This document shows, piece by piece, positions 7,361 through 15,339 of a DNA stretch of 21,692 nucleotides. Every line of letters begins with the position of its first letter. Positions within the stretch are counted from its first letter, which is position 1. Source of the DNA: an uncultured Eubacteriales bacterium (GTDB taxonomy: Bacteria; Bacillota; Clostridia; Oscillospirales; Oscillospiraceae); NCBI GenBank assembly GCA_900549885.1, contig URQA01000032.1, positions 1 to 21,692 on the forward strand. The letters are read 5' to 3'. The position numbers and the translations under genes are program-made. The notes under the pieces were generated by a model that was not told where the DNA came from, did no database searches, and was given only the letters and a program-made list of their open reading frames with translations.

Positions 7361-8204
7361 ACTGTCCTTGTTTACCGTCCCCTATGTGGTATGGATGGCG
7401 CTGCTGGTGGTGGCCCCGGTCATCATGGTGGTGATTTACGCGTTCACCTCCAACGCAGGCAGCTTCACCCTGGACAATTTTTCTGACATGGGTGCCTACG
7501 TGAGTATTTTCAGCCGCTCTTTCCAGCTGGCCATCGTGGCCACGCTGGTCTGCCTGCTCATCGGGTACCCGGTGGCCTATGCCATGGCCAAGGAAGGTCC
7601 CGGCTTCCAGCGCATTGCTATGGTGCTCATCATGCTGCCCATGTGGGTCAACTTTCTGCTGCGCACCTATTCTTGGATGGCCATTCTGGAAAACAATGGC
7701 CTTCTCAATCAGTTTTTCAGCGCCATCGGCCTGTTCGACCTGGTCAACGGCCTCTTTGGCACCGATATCCAGTATTTCCGTATGATCCGCACCCAAGGGG
7801 CGGTGGTGCTGGGCATGGTCTACAACTACCTGCCCTTTATGATCCTGCCCATCTATACGGTGCTGCTGAAAATGGACCACTCGCTGGTGGAAGCCGCTCG
7901 GGACCTGGGGGCCAGCACCAGTCGTGTGTTCCGAAAAATTACCCTCCCCCTGTCCCTGCCAGGGGTCCTCTCAGGGGTGACAATGGTGTTCATTCCCTCG
8001 GTGTCCACCTTTGCCATCTCCCGCCTGCTGGGCGGCGGCACCCATATGATGCTGGGCGACCTTATTGAACAGCAGTTCCTAGGCGGGGCATACAATCCCC
8101 ATCTGGGTTCCGCCATCGCCTTGGTTATGATGATTATTGTGGTGGTCTGCATGTATGTAATGAACCGTTTCGGCGACGGAGAAGAACAGGCGGTGGTCCT
8201 ATGA
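7350..8204 (+). CDS. potB: Spermidine/putrescine ABC transporter permease PotB
   Basis: PotB is one of two membrane permeases of the polyamine importer. The 284-residue product has a first transmembrane helix right after its N terminus and about six in all. Its EAA loop, EAARDLGASTSRVFRKITLP, is where PotA docks. Length and order match the family. The ATG lies within the last codons of potA, whose GGAGGAGG end acts as its ribosome binding site, and its own end overlaps potC as ATGA. The four-gene order A-B-C-D supports polyamines as substrate, but related opine or other polyamine-like substrates cannot be excluded. Confidence 0.93.
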   Translation: MRNRLSLFTVPYVVWMALLVVAPVIMVVIYAFTSNAGSFTLDNFSDMGAYVSIFSRSFQLAIVATLVCLLIGYPVAYAMAKEGPGFQRIAMVLIMLPMWVNFLLRTYSWMAILENNGLLNQFFSAIGLFDLVNGLFGTDIQYFRMIRTQGAVVLGMVYNYLPFMILPIYTVLLKMDHSLVEAARDLGASTSRVFRKITLPLSLPGVLSGVTMVFIPSVSTFAISRLLGGGTHMMLGDLIEQQFLGGAYNPHLGSAIALVMMIIVVVCMYVMNRFGDGEEQAVVL

Positions 8205-9079
8205 ACCGGCAACACCGCACGGGTAGCCGCGCCCTGATGATCCTAGTCTTTTTATTCCTGTACGCGCCGATCCTCATTCTGATCGTGTTCTCCTTCAACG
8301 AGGGCAACAGCAACGCGGTTTGGCAGGGTTTCTCCCTGCGGTGGTATGAGGCGTTGTTTCACAACAAAAAAATGATGGAGGCAGTGTCCAATACCCTGCT
8401 CATTGCCATTTTGGCCACCGTCATCTCAACCATCGCCGGAACCTTTGCCGCCATCGGCCTGTTCAACATTCGCCGCCGCTGGCGGGAACCGTTGAACACT
8501 GTGGGCAATATTCCCATGATGAACGCCGACATTGTCACCGGCGTATCCCTATGCCTGCTGTTCGTGGCCTTCATTGGCGGCTGGAATACTTTTGCCCAGT
8601 GGGTGGAGGGCTTCCGCTTTACCTTCCTGGGCAGCACCTTCCGGGTGCTCATGCCCCGGCTGGAAATGGGCTTTTGGACGCTGCTACTGGCCCATATTGT
8701 CTTTGACATCCCTCACATCATCCTCACGGTCACGCCTAAGCTGCGCCAAATGGACAAAAACTTGGTGGATGCGGCTCAGGACTTGGGGTGCACTTGGTTC
8801 CGGGCTTTCCGGAAGGTTATTTTACCCGAGATCAAGCCAGGCATTGTCTCTGGCGCTCTTATCGCTTTTACCATGTCCATCGATGACTTTGTTATCTCCT
8901 ATTTCACCCGGGGCAATGTATCCATTCTATCCGCTGAGATCTACAGCGAAGTCCGCCGGAAGGTCAGCCCTGAGGTGAACGCCGTGTCAAGCCTTCTGTT
9001 TATCACCGTGCTGGTGCTGCTCCTTGTCATCAACATCCGGGAGGCCCAGGCAGAAAAGCGTCTGGCCCAGCGGAATTGA
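8201..9079 (+). CDS. potC: Spermidine/putrescine ABC transporter permease PotC
   Basis: PotC is the second permease of the importer and pairs with PotB. The 292-residue product has about six hydrophobic helices. Its EAA loop, DAAQDLGCTWFRAFRKVILP, is followed by the family segment AFTMSIDDFVISYF. It begins inside the potB stop (ATGA overlap), so translation is probably coupled. The last residues are charged (EAQAEKRLAQRN), as expected for a cytoplasmic end. Sixty-two bases separate it from potD. Confidence 0.94.
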   Translation: MNRQHRTGSRALMILVFLFLYAPILILIVFSFNEGNSNAVWQGFSLRWYEALFHNKKMMEAVSNTLLIAILATVISTIAGTFAAIGLFNIRRRWREPLNTVGNIPMMNADIVTGVSLCLLFVAFIGGWNTFAQWVEGFRFTFLGSTFRVLMPRLEMGFWTLLLAHIVFDIPHIILTVTPKLRQMDKNLVDAAQDLGCTWFRAFRKVILPEIKPGIVSGALIAFTMSIDDFVISYFTRGNVSILSAEIYSEVRRKVSPEVNAVSSLLFITVLVLLLVINIREAQAEKRLAQRN

Positions 9080-9141
9080 GGTGCTCCCACCGCCCTATAG
9101 GGCGTGGAAATATTCAATATTATCACTGGAGGAATGATCAA

Positions 9142-10296
9142 TTGAAAAAAACGACTGCCTTGACCCTCGCCGTGTCTATGGCGCTGGGCCTGTTCCTGTC
9201 CGGATGCACCGTAGAGCGGGTAGACGGCAACCAGGCCGCCACAGACACCCCCGATAGCTCCAGCACCGCACCGGACAACAACAGCAGCAGCAACGGAAAG
9301 CGCGTGCTCAACGTGTGCAGCTGGGGTGAGTACATCGCCGACGGACTGGAAGAACAGTTCGAGGAAGCCACTGGCATTGAGGTGAACTATGTCACCGTAC
9401 CCAGCAATGAGGAGCTGTATTCCCTGCTCCAATCCGGCGGCGTTAACTATGACGTGATTGTGCCTTCTGACTATATGATCTCCCAGCTCATTGAAGAGGA
9501 TATGCTCCAGGAGTTGGATTACAGCAAGATCCCTAACTTTGAGAAGATTGATGCCCGGTTTAAAAACCTCAGCTATGACCCGGAGAACCTGTACACCGTG
9601 CCCTACACCTGGGGAACTCTAGGCATCATCTATAACACCACCATGGTGGATGAACCCATCACCAGCTGGGATGTGATGTTCAGCGATCAGTACAAAGGCA
9701 ATGTGATGCTCATCGACAACTCCCGGGATGCCTTCGGCATGGCCCTGTACAGCTTGGGCTATTCGGTAAATACCACGGACGAGGCCCAGATTCGGGAGGC
9801 CTACGAGCTGGTTGCCGACGCCTGGAACCGCGGTGTATATCAGGGCCGGGTGATGGACGAGATTTTCCAGCTTATGGAGGGCGGCAATGCCGCAGTGGCT
9901 ACCTACTACGCCGGAGACTTTCTTTCCATGCACGAGGTAAACCCAGACCTGGCCTATTGTGTGCCTGAGGAAGGCTCCAACTGGTTTGTGGATGCTATGT
10001 GTATTCTGAAAGACGCAAAAAATGTAGAGGAAGCCCACGAATGGATCAATTTCATGGCCTCTACCGAGGCCAATCTCCAGAATATGGATTTCATCTGGTA
10101 TGCCTCTCCCAACACTGAGGCTCTGGAAATGTATCCTGAGTGGTATGAGGAGCAGTACGGCGAGCCTCTGGACATGGAGCTGTATGAAATCATGGCCGCC
10201 CCTCAGGAGGTACTGGACCGCTGTGAAGCCTATCTGGTCCTCCCCTATGAGACCCGGTTGCTTTATAACGAGCTGTGGGTCAAGCTGGGAACCTAA
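9142..10296 (+). CDS. potD: Spermidine/putrescine-binding lipoprotein PotD
   Basis: PotD captures polyamines outside the cell and delivers them to PotBC. I chose the TTG at 9142, nine bases after GGAGG. The product then begins with two Lys and a hydrophobic segment ending in the lipobox LSGC, with Cys22 to be lipidated, so in a Gram-positive it is anchored to the membrane. A short Ser/Thr/Asn linker leads to the binding domain (LNVCSWGEYI, then YDVIVPSDYMI, VPYTWGTLGIIYN), typical of the PotD/PotF family. Length is 384 residues. The frame is open from 9076, but those codons overlap potC and lack a signal peptide. A terminator lies 45 bases downstream. Confidence 0.94.
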   Translation: MKKTTALTLAVSMALGLFLSGCTVERVDGNQAATDTPDSSSTAPDNNSSSNGKRVLNVCSWGEYIADGLEEQFEEATGIEVNYVTVPSNEELYSLLQSGGVNYDVIVPSDYMISQLIEEDMLQELDYSKIPNFEKIDARFKNLSYDPENLYTVPYTWGTLGIIYNTTMVDEPITSWDVMFSDQYKGNVMLIDNSRDAFGMALYSLGYSVNTTDEAQIREAYELVADAWNRGVYQGRVMDEIFQLMEGGNAAVATYYAGDFLSMHEVNPDLAYCVPEEGSNWFVDAMCILKDAKNVEEAHEWINFMASTEANLQNMDFIWYASPNTEALEMYPEWYEEQYGEPLDMELYEIMAAPQEVLDRCEAYLVLPYETRLLYNELWVKLGT

Positions 10297-10340
10297 TTGG
10301 CCGCAACGATGCCCTTTCTCTGTAAACTCCGCACATCTTT

Positions 10341-10371
10341 CTCCCCTGGCGGCTTGCCGGGGGAGTTTTTT
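10341..10371 (+). terminator. Intrinsic terminator of the pot operon
   Basis: CTCCCCTGGC pairs with GCCGGGGGAG (10 pairs with one G-T wobble) around GGCTT, followed by TTTTTT. It is immediately upstream of the next promoter, so the thioesterase gene is a separate unit. Confidence 0.88.
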
Positions 10372-10372
10372 C

Positions 10373-10401
10373 TTGTCAAACGTTCCACAGTCGGGTATAC
10401 T
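10373..10401 (+). promoter_or_regulatory. Sigma-A promoter of the thioesterase gene
   Basis: TTGTCA, a 17-base spacer and TATACT, each one base off consensus. It follows the pot terminator directly and lies 31 bases before the ATG, so the leader is short. Confidence 0.8.
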
Positions 10402-10432
10402 GTGAGGGAAACTTTCACAGGAGGGATCTTCC

Positions 10433-10825
10433 ATGTCCATTACCATCGGTCTGAAAGGCCGCTCTGAAACCGTTGTCACAGAACACAACACCGCTGACGC
10501 TGTCGGCTCCGGCCTGGTCCCCGTGTTCGCTACCCCCTATATGATCGCCCTGATGGAAAACGCCGCCTCCATCTCCCTGCTGCCCTATCTGGCGGCGGAC
10601 GAGGGCACTGTGGGCACCCATCTCGACGTAGCCCACACCTCCGCTACCCCCATCGGCATGAAGGTCTGGGCCGACGCCGTGGTCACCGCCGTGGACGGCA
10701 AAAAGATCACCTTTGAGGTGTCCGCCTTTGACGAGGCTGGCGAGATCGGTCGGGGCACCCATGAGCGGTTCATCATCAGGCCGGAAAAATTCCTAGCCAA
10801 AGCCCAGGGTAAGCTGACTCGTTGA
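10433..10825 (+). CDS. FlK-like hotdog thioesterase
   Basis: The 130-residue product matches the fluoroacetyl-CoA thioesterase (FlK)-like hotdog family, which hydrolyses acyl-CoA thioesters. FlK uses Thr42, Glu50 and His76; here Thr34, Glu42 and His68 fall in the matching motifs (ATP, MENAA, VAHT) with identical spacing. Homologues in gut Clostridia are common and are unlikely to act on fluoroacetate, so the natural acyl-CoA is unknown. GGAGGG lies before the ATG, and the gene has its own promoter and a shared bidirectional terminator, so it is monocistronic. Family assignment is good; the substrate is not known. Confidence 0.85.
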   Translation: MSITIGLKGRSETVVTEHNTADAVGSGLVPVFATPYMIALMENAASISLLPYLAADEGTVGTHLDVAHTSATPIGMKVWADAVVTAVDGKKITFEVSAFDEAGEIGRGTHERFIIRPEKFLAKAQGKLTR

Positions 10826-10834
10826 GACGGGCAT

Positions 10835-10876
10835 AAAAATACCCTCCGCATCCTAAGGGATGCGGAGGGTATTTTT
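10835..10876. terminator. Bidirectional terminator between thioesterase gene and coaX
   Basis: A 19-pair perfect stem: AAAAATACCCTCCGCATCC pairs with its complement at 10858-10876 around TAAG. Runs of A on one side and T on the other let it stop transcription in both directions. It serves the two convergent genes; its last base belongs to the coaX stop codon. Confidence 0.93.
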
Positions 10877-11649
10877 TATGTCTGCCTTCTCTCATAAATC
10901 ATCCGCAGGCCATCCAGGATCAGCTCCCCGTCCACCACATCGATAAGGGGGGTATGCCCGGCGATAAACCGGGCCAGTCCGCCGGTAGCCACCACTCTGG
11001 CGTCCTCCCGGCCCATCTCCGCCTTGGCCTGGCGGATCAGGTACTCCATGGCCCCCACATAACCTCCCACCACGCCAGCCTGGATGTGGCCTACAGCGGT
11101 GAAATTCAGGGTCTTTTCCGGCTTATTCAGCTCCACGTTGGGCAGCATGGCGGCGTTGGCCGTCAGCGCGTCCATGGTCACCCGAAGCCCGGCGGAAATA
11201 CAGCCGCCCTGGTACACGCCATCTTCTCCCACCGCATCCACGGTGGTGGCGGTGCCGAAGTCCAGCACGATCACCGGCCGGCCATATTTCTCCATAGCCG
11301 CCACACAGGCCACCGACCGGTCTGGGCCCAGCCGTTCATCGGTGACCATGGGGCCGTAGCGCAGACCGGAGTCCACGTCCACATCGGCCACGATGGGCTT
11401 GAGACCCAGGTATTTTACCATGGCAGCGGTGAGGGTATACATCACCTGGGGCACCACCGAGGCCACCATCACCGCCTCCAGCCTGGTCCGGTCCAGTCCG
11501 AACCGCTGGAAATACTGGCACACCAGCAGGCCGATCTCATCTGAGGTGGCATTGCTCTTGGTCATCATCCGGAAGGAACCCAGCAGGTTCTCCCCTTCAA
11601 AGACGCCGAACTCCGTATTTGTATTGCCCACATCAATCGCTAACAACAT
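10876..11649 (-). CDS. coaX: Type III pantothenate kinase
   Basis: CoaX phosphorylates pantothenate, the first step of coenzyme A synthesis, and unlike CoaA is not inhibited by CoA. The 257-residue product has the family motifs: DVGNTNTEFGVF at residues 6-17 (phosphate binding), LDFGTATTVDAV in the middle, and GGCISAGLRVTMDAL. AAGGAG lies nine bases before the ATG, inside the end of the preceding phosphoesterase gene, three bases away. The two are surely co-transcribed. The stop codon lies at the edge of the bidirectional terminator. Confidence 0.95.
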   Translation of the reverse strand: MLLAIDVGNTNTEFGVFEGENLLGSFRMMTKSNATSDEIGLLVCQYFQRFGLDRTRLEAVMVASVVPQVMYTLTAAMVKYLGLKPIVADVDVDSGLRYGPMVTDERLGPDRSVACVAAMEKYGRPVIVLDFGTATTVDAVGEDGVYQGGCISAGLRVTMDALTANAAMLPNVELNKPEKTLNFTAVGHIQAGVVGGYVGAMEYLIRQAKAEMGREDARVVATGGLARFIAGHTPLIDVVDGELILDGLRMIYERRQT

Positions 11650-11652
11650 GTT

Positions 11653-12135
11653 TCACAGCTCCTTGATCTCTACGGACAACCGCCCGTCCTCCACCTGCAC
11701 CACAGCATAGGTGGCCCGGTTCCCAATTCCTCCGGCGGTACCGGGGTTGATGAGCCACCGTCCATCGCTCTGAAGCTGGGCCACCGGCTCATGGGTGTGG
11801 CCATAACACAGGCAGCCGATGTCCCGCTCCCGGCCCGTCTGAAGCAGCAGCCCTGGCCCCAGCTTCACCCGGTATCGGTGGCCGTGGGTGAACAGGAATC
11901 TCACCCCGCCCAGCGTCGCCTCCAGCTCGTCGGGGGCGGCGCTCCCCCAGCCATCGCAGTTGCCTAACACCGACCACAGAGGCAGATCCGGGTAAGCGGC
12001 GGCAAGGGTCTCGGCATCCCGGCTTACGTCGCCCAGATGAGCCGCGCCGTCAGGCAGCTCCCGGTCCACCGCCTCCAGCAGACTACCTACCCGTCCGTGG
12101 GAGTCAGAGAGAAGTAATAGCTTCATAGTGGTCAC
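11653..12135 (-). CDS. YfcE/MJ0936-family metallophosphoesterase
   Basis: A small calcineurin-like phosphodiesterase of about 160 residues. It has the metal-binding motifs of the family: DSHG near the N terminus, HLGDVSRD, GNCDGWG, THGH and GHTHEP, then NPGTAG. These residues bind a two-metal centre that cleaves phosphodiesters; the cellular substrate is unknown. Three starts are possible. I prefer the GTG at 12135, five bases after GGAG. The ATG at 12138 is too close to that site and the ATG at 12126 too far, although 12126 gives the most family-like N terminus. It precedes coaX and is divergent from the next gene. Confidence 0.9.
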   Translation of the reverse strand: MTTMKLLLLSDSHGRVGSLLEAVDRELPDGAAHLGDVSRDAETLAAAYPDLPLWSVLGNCDGWGSAAPDELEATLGGVRFLFTHGHRYRVKLGPGLLLQTGRERDIGCLCYGHTHEPVAQLQSDGRWLINPGTAGGIGNRATYAVVQVEDGRLSVEIKEL

Positions 12136-12185
12136 CATCGCTCCTTTGGGGCATATACTGAGGTAAACAGACAGGAGGGAGTCAT

Positions 12186-12449
12186 ATGCCCGATTTTCGA
12201 GATATGTTGAACAGTGAGCAGGCCGCCAGGCTCATGAAAGACCAAGGAAAACTGGACCAACTGCAAAACGCCCCGGAAACTCAGCGTCTGTTCCAAATGC
12301 TGAGCAAAAACGCCGGAGGCGATCTGGAGCAGGCTGCTCAACAGGCCGCCCATGGGGATACCGCCCAGCTGATGGACGCTGTGCGCCGGCTGACTCAGGA
12401 CCCGGAGGGACAGCGCCTGATTCAGCGGCTGCGCCAGTCCCTGGACTAA
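12186..12449 (+). CDS. Small helical protein of unknown function (first of a trio)
   Basis: An 87-residue, Gln-rich, mostly helical soluble protein with no signal peptide or cysteine. It contains two similar phrases, QNAPETQRLFQML and TQDPEGQRLIQRL, which suggest an internal repeat of a short helical unit. A GGAGGGAG sequence ends four bases before the ATG. A possible -10 (TATACT, 12154-12159) lies upstream without a good -35. I recall similar short proteins beside similar partners in other Clostridia, but no function is known to me. It is 59 bases upstream of the second gene of the trio and probably co-transcribed with it. Confidence 0.72.
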   Translation: MPDFRDMLNSEQAARLMKDQGKLDQLQNAPETQRLFQMLSKNAGGDLEQAAQQAAHGDTAQLMDAVRRLTQDPEGQRLIQRLRQSLD

Positions 12450-12508
12450 GGCGTGGGCGGGACCTGCTCCCGTCAATTCCGTGACCCCACAGAAAGGAGC
12501 GGCCAGCC

Positions 12509-12946
12509 ATGAGCGAACTGGAAGACAAGCTGAACACCATCCTGGGCGACCCCCAGGCCATGGGACAGATCATGGCGCTGGCCCAGTCCCTGGGCGGCGG
12601 GAAAGAACGGCAACAGCCGGAAACACCGCCCCCACCCGAATATGGGGATGAGCCCCCCCGCACTGACCCAGAACCGGCCGCTGCACCGGACCTGTCCGCC
12701 CTGTTGGGTTCCCTGACCGGAGAGGGGGGAGGACTGGACCCCCGTCTGCTCACGCTAGGGGCGCGTATTATGAGCGAGTACAACTCCGACGACGGCGGAC
12801 GGACCGCTCTGCTCCAAGCGCTGCGCCCCTTTGTAAAGGAACGGCGCTATGCCAAGTTGGACCGGGCAATCCAGATTGCCAAGCTCTCCCGGCTCATCCG
12901 GGTGGCCCTAGAGGTCCTGCGGGGGGGTGGACAGGACCATGTATAA
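12509..12946 (+). CDS. Protein of unknown function with helical ends and Pro-rich middle (second of a trio)
   Basis: A 145-residue soluble protein. Residues 1-31 form a short helical region (LEDKLNTILGDPQAMGQIM). Residues about 33-60 are Pro/Glu-rich and probably disordered. The C-terminal half is helical and basic (LLQALRPFVKERRYAKLDRA and following). The N-terminal phrase GDPQAMGQI resembles the DPEGQRLI phrase of the gene before it. AAAGGAG lies nine bases before the ATG. The third gene starts inside its end with an eight-base overlap, so translation is probably coupled. I know no function. Confidence 0.72.
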   Translation: MSELEDKLNTILGDPQAMGQIMALAQSLGGGKERQQPETPPPPEYGDEPPRTDPEPAAAPDLSALLGSLTGEGGGLDPRLLTLGARIMSEYNSDDGGRTALLQALRPFVKERRYAKLDRAIQIAKLSRLIRVALEVLRGGGQDHV

Positions 12947-13325
12947 CCGCTATCTGGACCAGATGCCCCACACCGACATCCCCTCCCCTCCGGCCAGAGA
13001 GCCGGGGCAGCGCCCCTCTTCCGGCCGCGGGTCCCAGCCATTCCAAAGGCCCAGATCCCAGACGCCGCCTCACAGCAGCGGTCGTGACGCCACCCCGAGC
13101 CGGGGCGGCAGTCATCTCCTGGAGGGGATCACCGACGGGGTTGGGGACTTTCTGGGGGGCATTTTGAAGAATTTTTCCCTGGACCGCTTTGACACCGGGG
13201 ACATCCTGCTGGTGCTCATCATCCTCTTTCTTCTGGTGGAGGGGGACGATCTGGAGCTAGTCATCACCCTGGGGCTGATGCTGCTGCTTGGGCTGGGAGA
13301 CGACGACCCGCCGGAGGCGCATTGA
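12939..13325 (+). CDS. Small membrane protein with acidic hydrophobic C terminus (third of a trio)
   Basis: A 128-residue protein with a Pro/Ser/Arg-rich, probably disordered first half. The second half, from about residue 70, ends in two closely spaced hydrophobic segments, DILLVLIILFLLV and ELVITLGLMLLLGL, separated and followed by acidic residues (EGDDLE, GDDDPP). This suggests a hairpin in the membrane. I chose the ATG at 12939; a GTG four codons earlier is also possible. It overlaps the previous gene by eight bases. The stop codon is within the stem-loop that follows. Function is unknown; the overlap argues that it works with its neighbours. Confidence 0.7.
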   Translation: MYNRYLDQMPHTDIPSPPAREPGQRPSSGRGSQPFQRPRSQTPPHSSGRDATPSRGGSHLLEGITDGVGDFLGGILKNFSLDRFDTGDILLVLIILFLLVEGDDLELVITLGLMLLLGLGDDDPPEAH

Positions 13326-13344
13326 CGCGCTCCGGCGGTCTTTC
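13308..13344 (+). terminator. Possible terminator after the trio
   Basis: CCGCCGGAGGCGC pairs with GCGCTCCGGCGG (12 pairs, one bulged G), with the stop codon of the third gene in the loop. The following TCTTTCC is only a weak T-run, so termination may be incomplete. Confidence 0.5.
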
Positions 13345-13395
13345 CGTCCTTCTGCCTTTACCAGAGGCGGAAGATGAAGCCAGTCGGCATCTGCC

Positions 13396-14154
13396 TCATT
13401 CCCCCGGGCGGTGCAGCACCCGTCCCTCCGGCAGCGTAAAGGCGTCCTCTCCCCCGGCCAGCGGGCTGACCAGTTGGGAGGACGACATGGCGTATACCAC
13501 ACGGCCGTCCTTCTCGGTCTCTGCCGCTGTCAGCAGGCCGCTGGACACTGAGATCCAGTACCGCTCCAGGTAACCCAGCTCTTCCCGGTACACCTCCACA
13601 TAGATACACCGGGCGCCGTCCTTTTCCTCATATCCGGTCCCGGTGATCTGTCCGGGATCCAGCGCCAGCACATCCTCATAGGTGGGGATATACTGGAGCA
13701 AATCCTGGCTACGCTGGTCCGCTTCGCCTTCCAGTGCCTGTTTGTCGTCGTCATACCAGTACCACAGCCGTTCCCCTCCCACGATGGAGTGCTCTGTGAC
13801 TCCGCTGGCCAGCAGGGTATCGCACCGGCTCCATCCGCCGTCCGCCCGGACCTGGGCTGTCATGGTGCCCGTTCCCCCAGTCCAGCTGTATTGGAGCGTG
13901 ATGGTCCTGCTGTAGCTCTGGTAACGGCTCATACTGGCTAGGATACTCTGCACCGTCTCCGGCGTTACCTCCACCGGGATCCCCCCCTGCCCGGAAGCGC
14001 CCGGCACAGCGGAAACATCTGGGGATGCCTGGGTGTCCGCAACTTCGATTTCCGGAGTAGAGCGGAAAAAATTCAGGCCAAAGCTGTAAAAAACCGCCAA
14101 AAGGATGATACAGGAGATGACGATAGCCAGGATGGTCCGTTTCTTCTCTTCCAA
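13396..14154 (-). CDS. Membrane-anchored extracytoplasmic protein of unknown function
   Basis: A 252-residue protein with one N-terminal membrane helix (about 7-29) after a short basic start, then a Pro/Ser/Gly-rich linker to about residue 65. A probably extracytoplasmic domain rich in beta strands and Tyr/Trp follows (RLWYWYDDDKQAL; ARCIYVEVYREELGYLERYW). The pattern recalls LolA/LppX-like lipoprotein-carrier folds, but I see no decisive motif. The TTG start has GGAGGGGG eight bases upstream. It is the last gene after wecB, 33 bases away, so a link to the cell envelope is reasonable. The function is not known. Confidence 0.75.
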   Translation of the reverse strand: MEEKKRTILAIVISCIILLAVFYSFGLNFFRSTPEIEVADTQASPDVSAVPGASGQGGIPVEVTPETVQSILASMSRYQSYSRTITLQYSWTGGTGTMTAQVRADGGWSRCDTLLASGVTEHSIVGGERLWYWYDDDKQALEGEADQRSQDLLQYIPTYEDVLALDPGQITGTGYEEKDGARCIYVEVYREELGYLERYWISVSSGLLTAAETEKDGRVVYAMSSSQLVSPLAGGEDAFTLPEGRVLHRPGE

Positions 14155-14187
14155 CTCCGATTCCCCCTCCGGGTGGTCACCGCCTGC

Positions 14188-15339
14188 TCAAGCCCCAAAG
14201 GCGTCCGGTGGGGCCTGCCGCAGACCGAAATGATACAAAATGCCCTCCGCGATACGCCGGCATGCCTGACCGTCCCCATAGGGATTGACGGCATGGGCCA
14301 TGGCAGCATATGCGGCTGGGTCTTTCAGCAGCGTCTCGGCCATGGAAAAGATGTGCTCCTCTTCCGTGCCCGCCAGCTGCACGGTCCCCGCGGCTACGGC
14401 CTCGGGCCGCTCCGTCTCCCGTCGCAGGACAAGCACCGGCTTGCCCAGGGCGGGGGCCTCCTCCTGAAGCCCGCCGGAATCTGTCATCACCAAGTAGCTG
14501 CGGGCCATGAGGTTATGCATCTCGTCGGCCGTGAGGGGGGCGATAAGATGGACGTTGGCAAGCCCGTCCAGATACCGATGGGCACACTCCTGCACCACCG
14601 GGGACAGGTGGACCGGGTAGACCAGCTCTGCCTGGCCGTCGAAGGACAGGGCCAGCCGCCGCAGGGCGGACATGATCTGTTCCATGGGCGCCCCGTAGTT
14701 TTCCCGCCGGTGGCAGGTGACCACGATCACCTTTTTCCGCTGGTAATCCAGCTCATTGAGCACAGGGGTAGAGAAGCAATAGTCCTCCCGTACAGTGGTC
14801 CTGAGCGCGTCGATCACCGTATTTCCGGTGACGAATACGCCAGAGCAGATCCCCTCCGCCTCCAAGTTCCGCCGGTTGCTCTGGGTGGGGCAGAAATGGA
14901 GCTGGGCCAGCCTGCCCACCAAGGTCCGGTTCATCTCCTCCGGGAAGGGAGAGTATCGATCATAGGTCCGCAGTCCCGCCTCCACATGGCCCACCGCAAT
15001 CTGATGGTAAAAGGCGGATAGAGCACCGGCAAAGGTGGTGGAGGTATCCCCATGGACCAGCACCAGGTCAGGCTTGACTTGGCCGAACACTCCCTCCATC
15101 CCCAGCAGGCATTTGGTGGTGATAGTGGCCAGGGTCTGGCGCGGCTCCATGATGTCCAGATCAAACTGTGGGTGCAGGTCAAAGATCTCCAGCACCGAGT
15201 CCAGCATCTGGCGGTGCTGGGCGGTGACGCAGCACCAGCTTTCAAACTCAGGCCTGCCCTCCAGCTCTTTCACCAGGGGGGCCATCTTGATGGCCTCCGG
15301 CCGGGTGCCGAAAATGGTCATCACCTTGATCTTATCCAT
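14188..15339 (-). CDS. wecB: UDP-N-acetylglucosamine 2-epimerase (non-hydrolysing)
   Basis: This enzyme interconverts UDP-GlcNAc and UDP-ManNAc, providing ManNAc for teichoic-acid linkage units or related wall polymers. The 383-residue product has the family motifs: FGTRPEAIKMAPLV at the start, VHGDTSTTFAG, HVEAGLRTYDRYSPFPEEMN, TCHRREN and TDSGGLQEEAP, which hold substrate and catalytic residues. GGAGGAGG lies six bases before the chosen ATG; the frame is open 42 codons upstream but that part is antisense-like within the tagO-like gene. It overlaps that gene by eight bases. The pairing with a TagO/WecA-like enzyme supports a role in wall-polymer linkage synthesis. Called mnaA in some Firmicutes. 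Confidence 0.95.
   Translation of the reverse strand: MDKIKVMTIFGTRPEAIKMAPLVKELEGRPEFESWCCVTAQHRQMLDSVLEIFDLHPQFDLDIMEPRQTLATITTKCLLGMEGVFGQVKPDLVLVHGDTSTTFAGALSAFYHQIAVGHVEAGLRTYDRYSPFPEEMNRTLVGRLAQLHFCPTQSNRRNLEAEGICSGVFVTGNTVIDALRTTVREDYCFSTPVLNELDYQRKKVIVVTCHRRENYGAPMEQIMSALRRLALSFDGQAELVYPVHLSPVVQECAHRYLDGLANVHLIAPLTADEMHNLMARSYLVMTDSGGLQEEAPALGKPVLVLRRETERPEAVAAGTVQLAGTEEEHIFSMAETLLKDPAAYAAMAHAVNPYGDGQACRRIAEGILYHFGLRQAPPDAFGA

Noticed and set aside
9091..9104. 14-base palindrome CGCCCTATAGGGCG between potC and potD
   Set aside because: No loop can form sensibly in RNA, no T-run follows, and nothing else supports an operator inside the operon.
13364..13397. Stem-loop at the end of the membrane-anchored protein gene
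   Set aside because: Five pairs plus five pairs with an internal bulge, overlapping the stop codon, but no T-run follows on the minus strand, so I did not call a terminator.
14173..15021. Plus-strand open frame of 282 codons
   Set aside because: Antisense to wecB, whose frame shows every epimerase motif.
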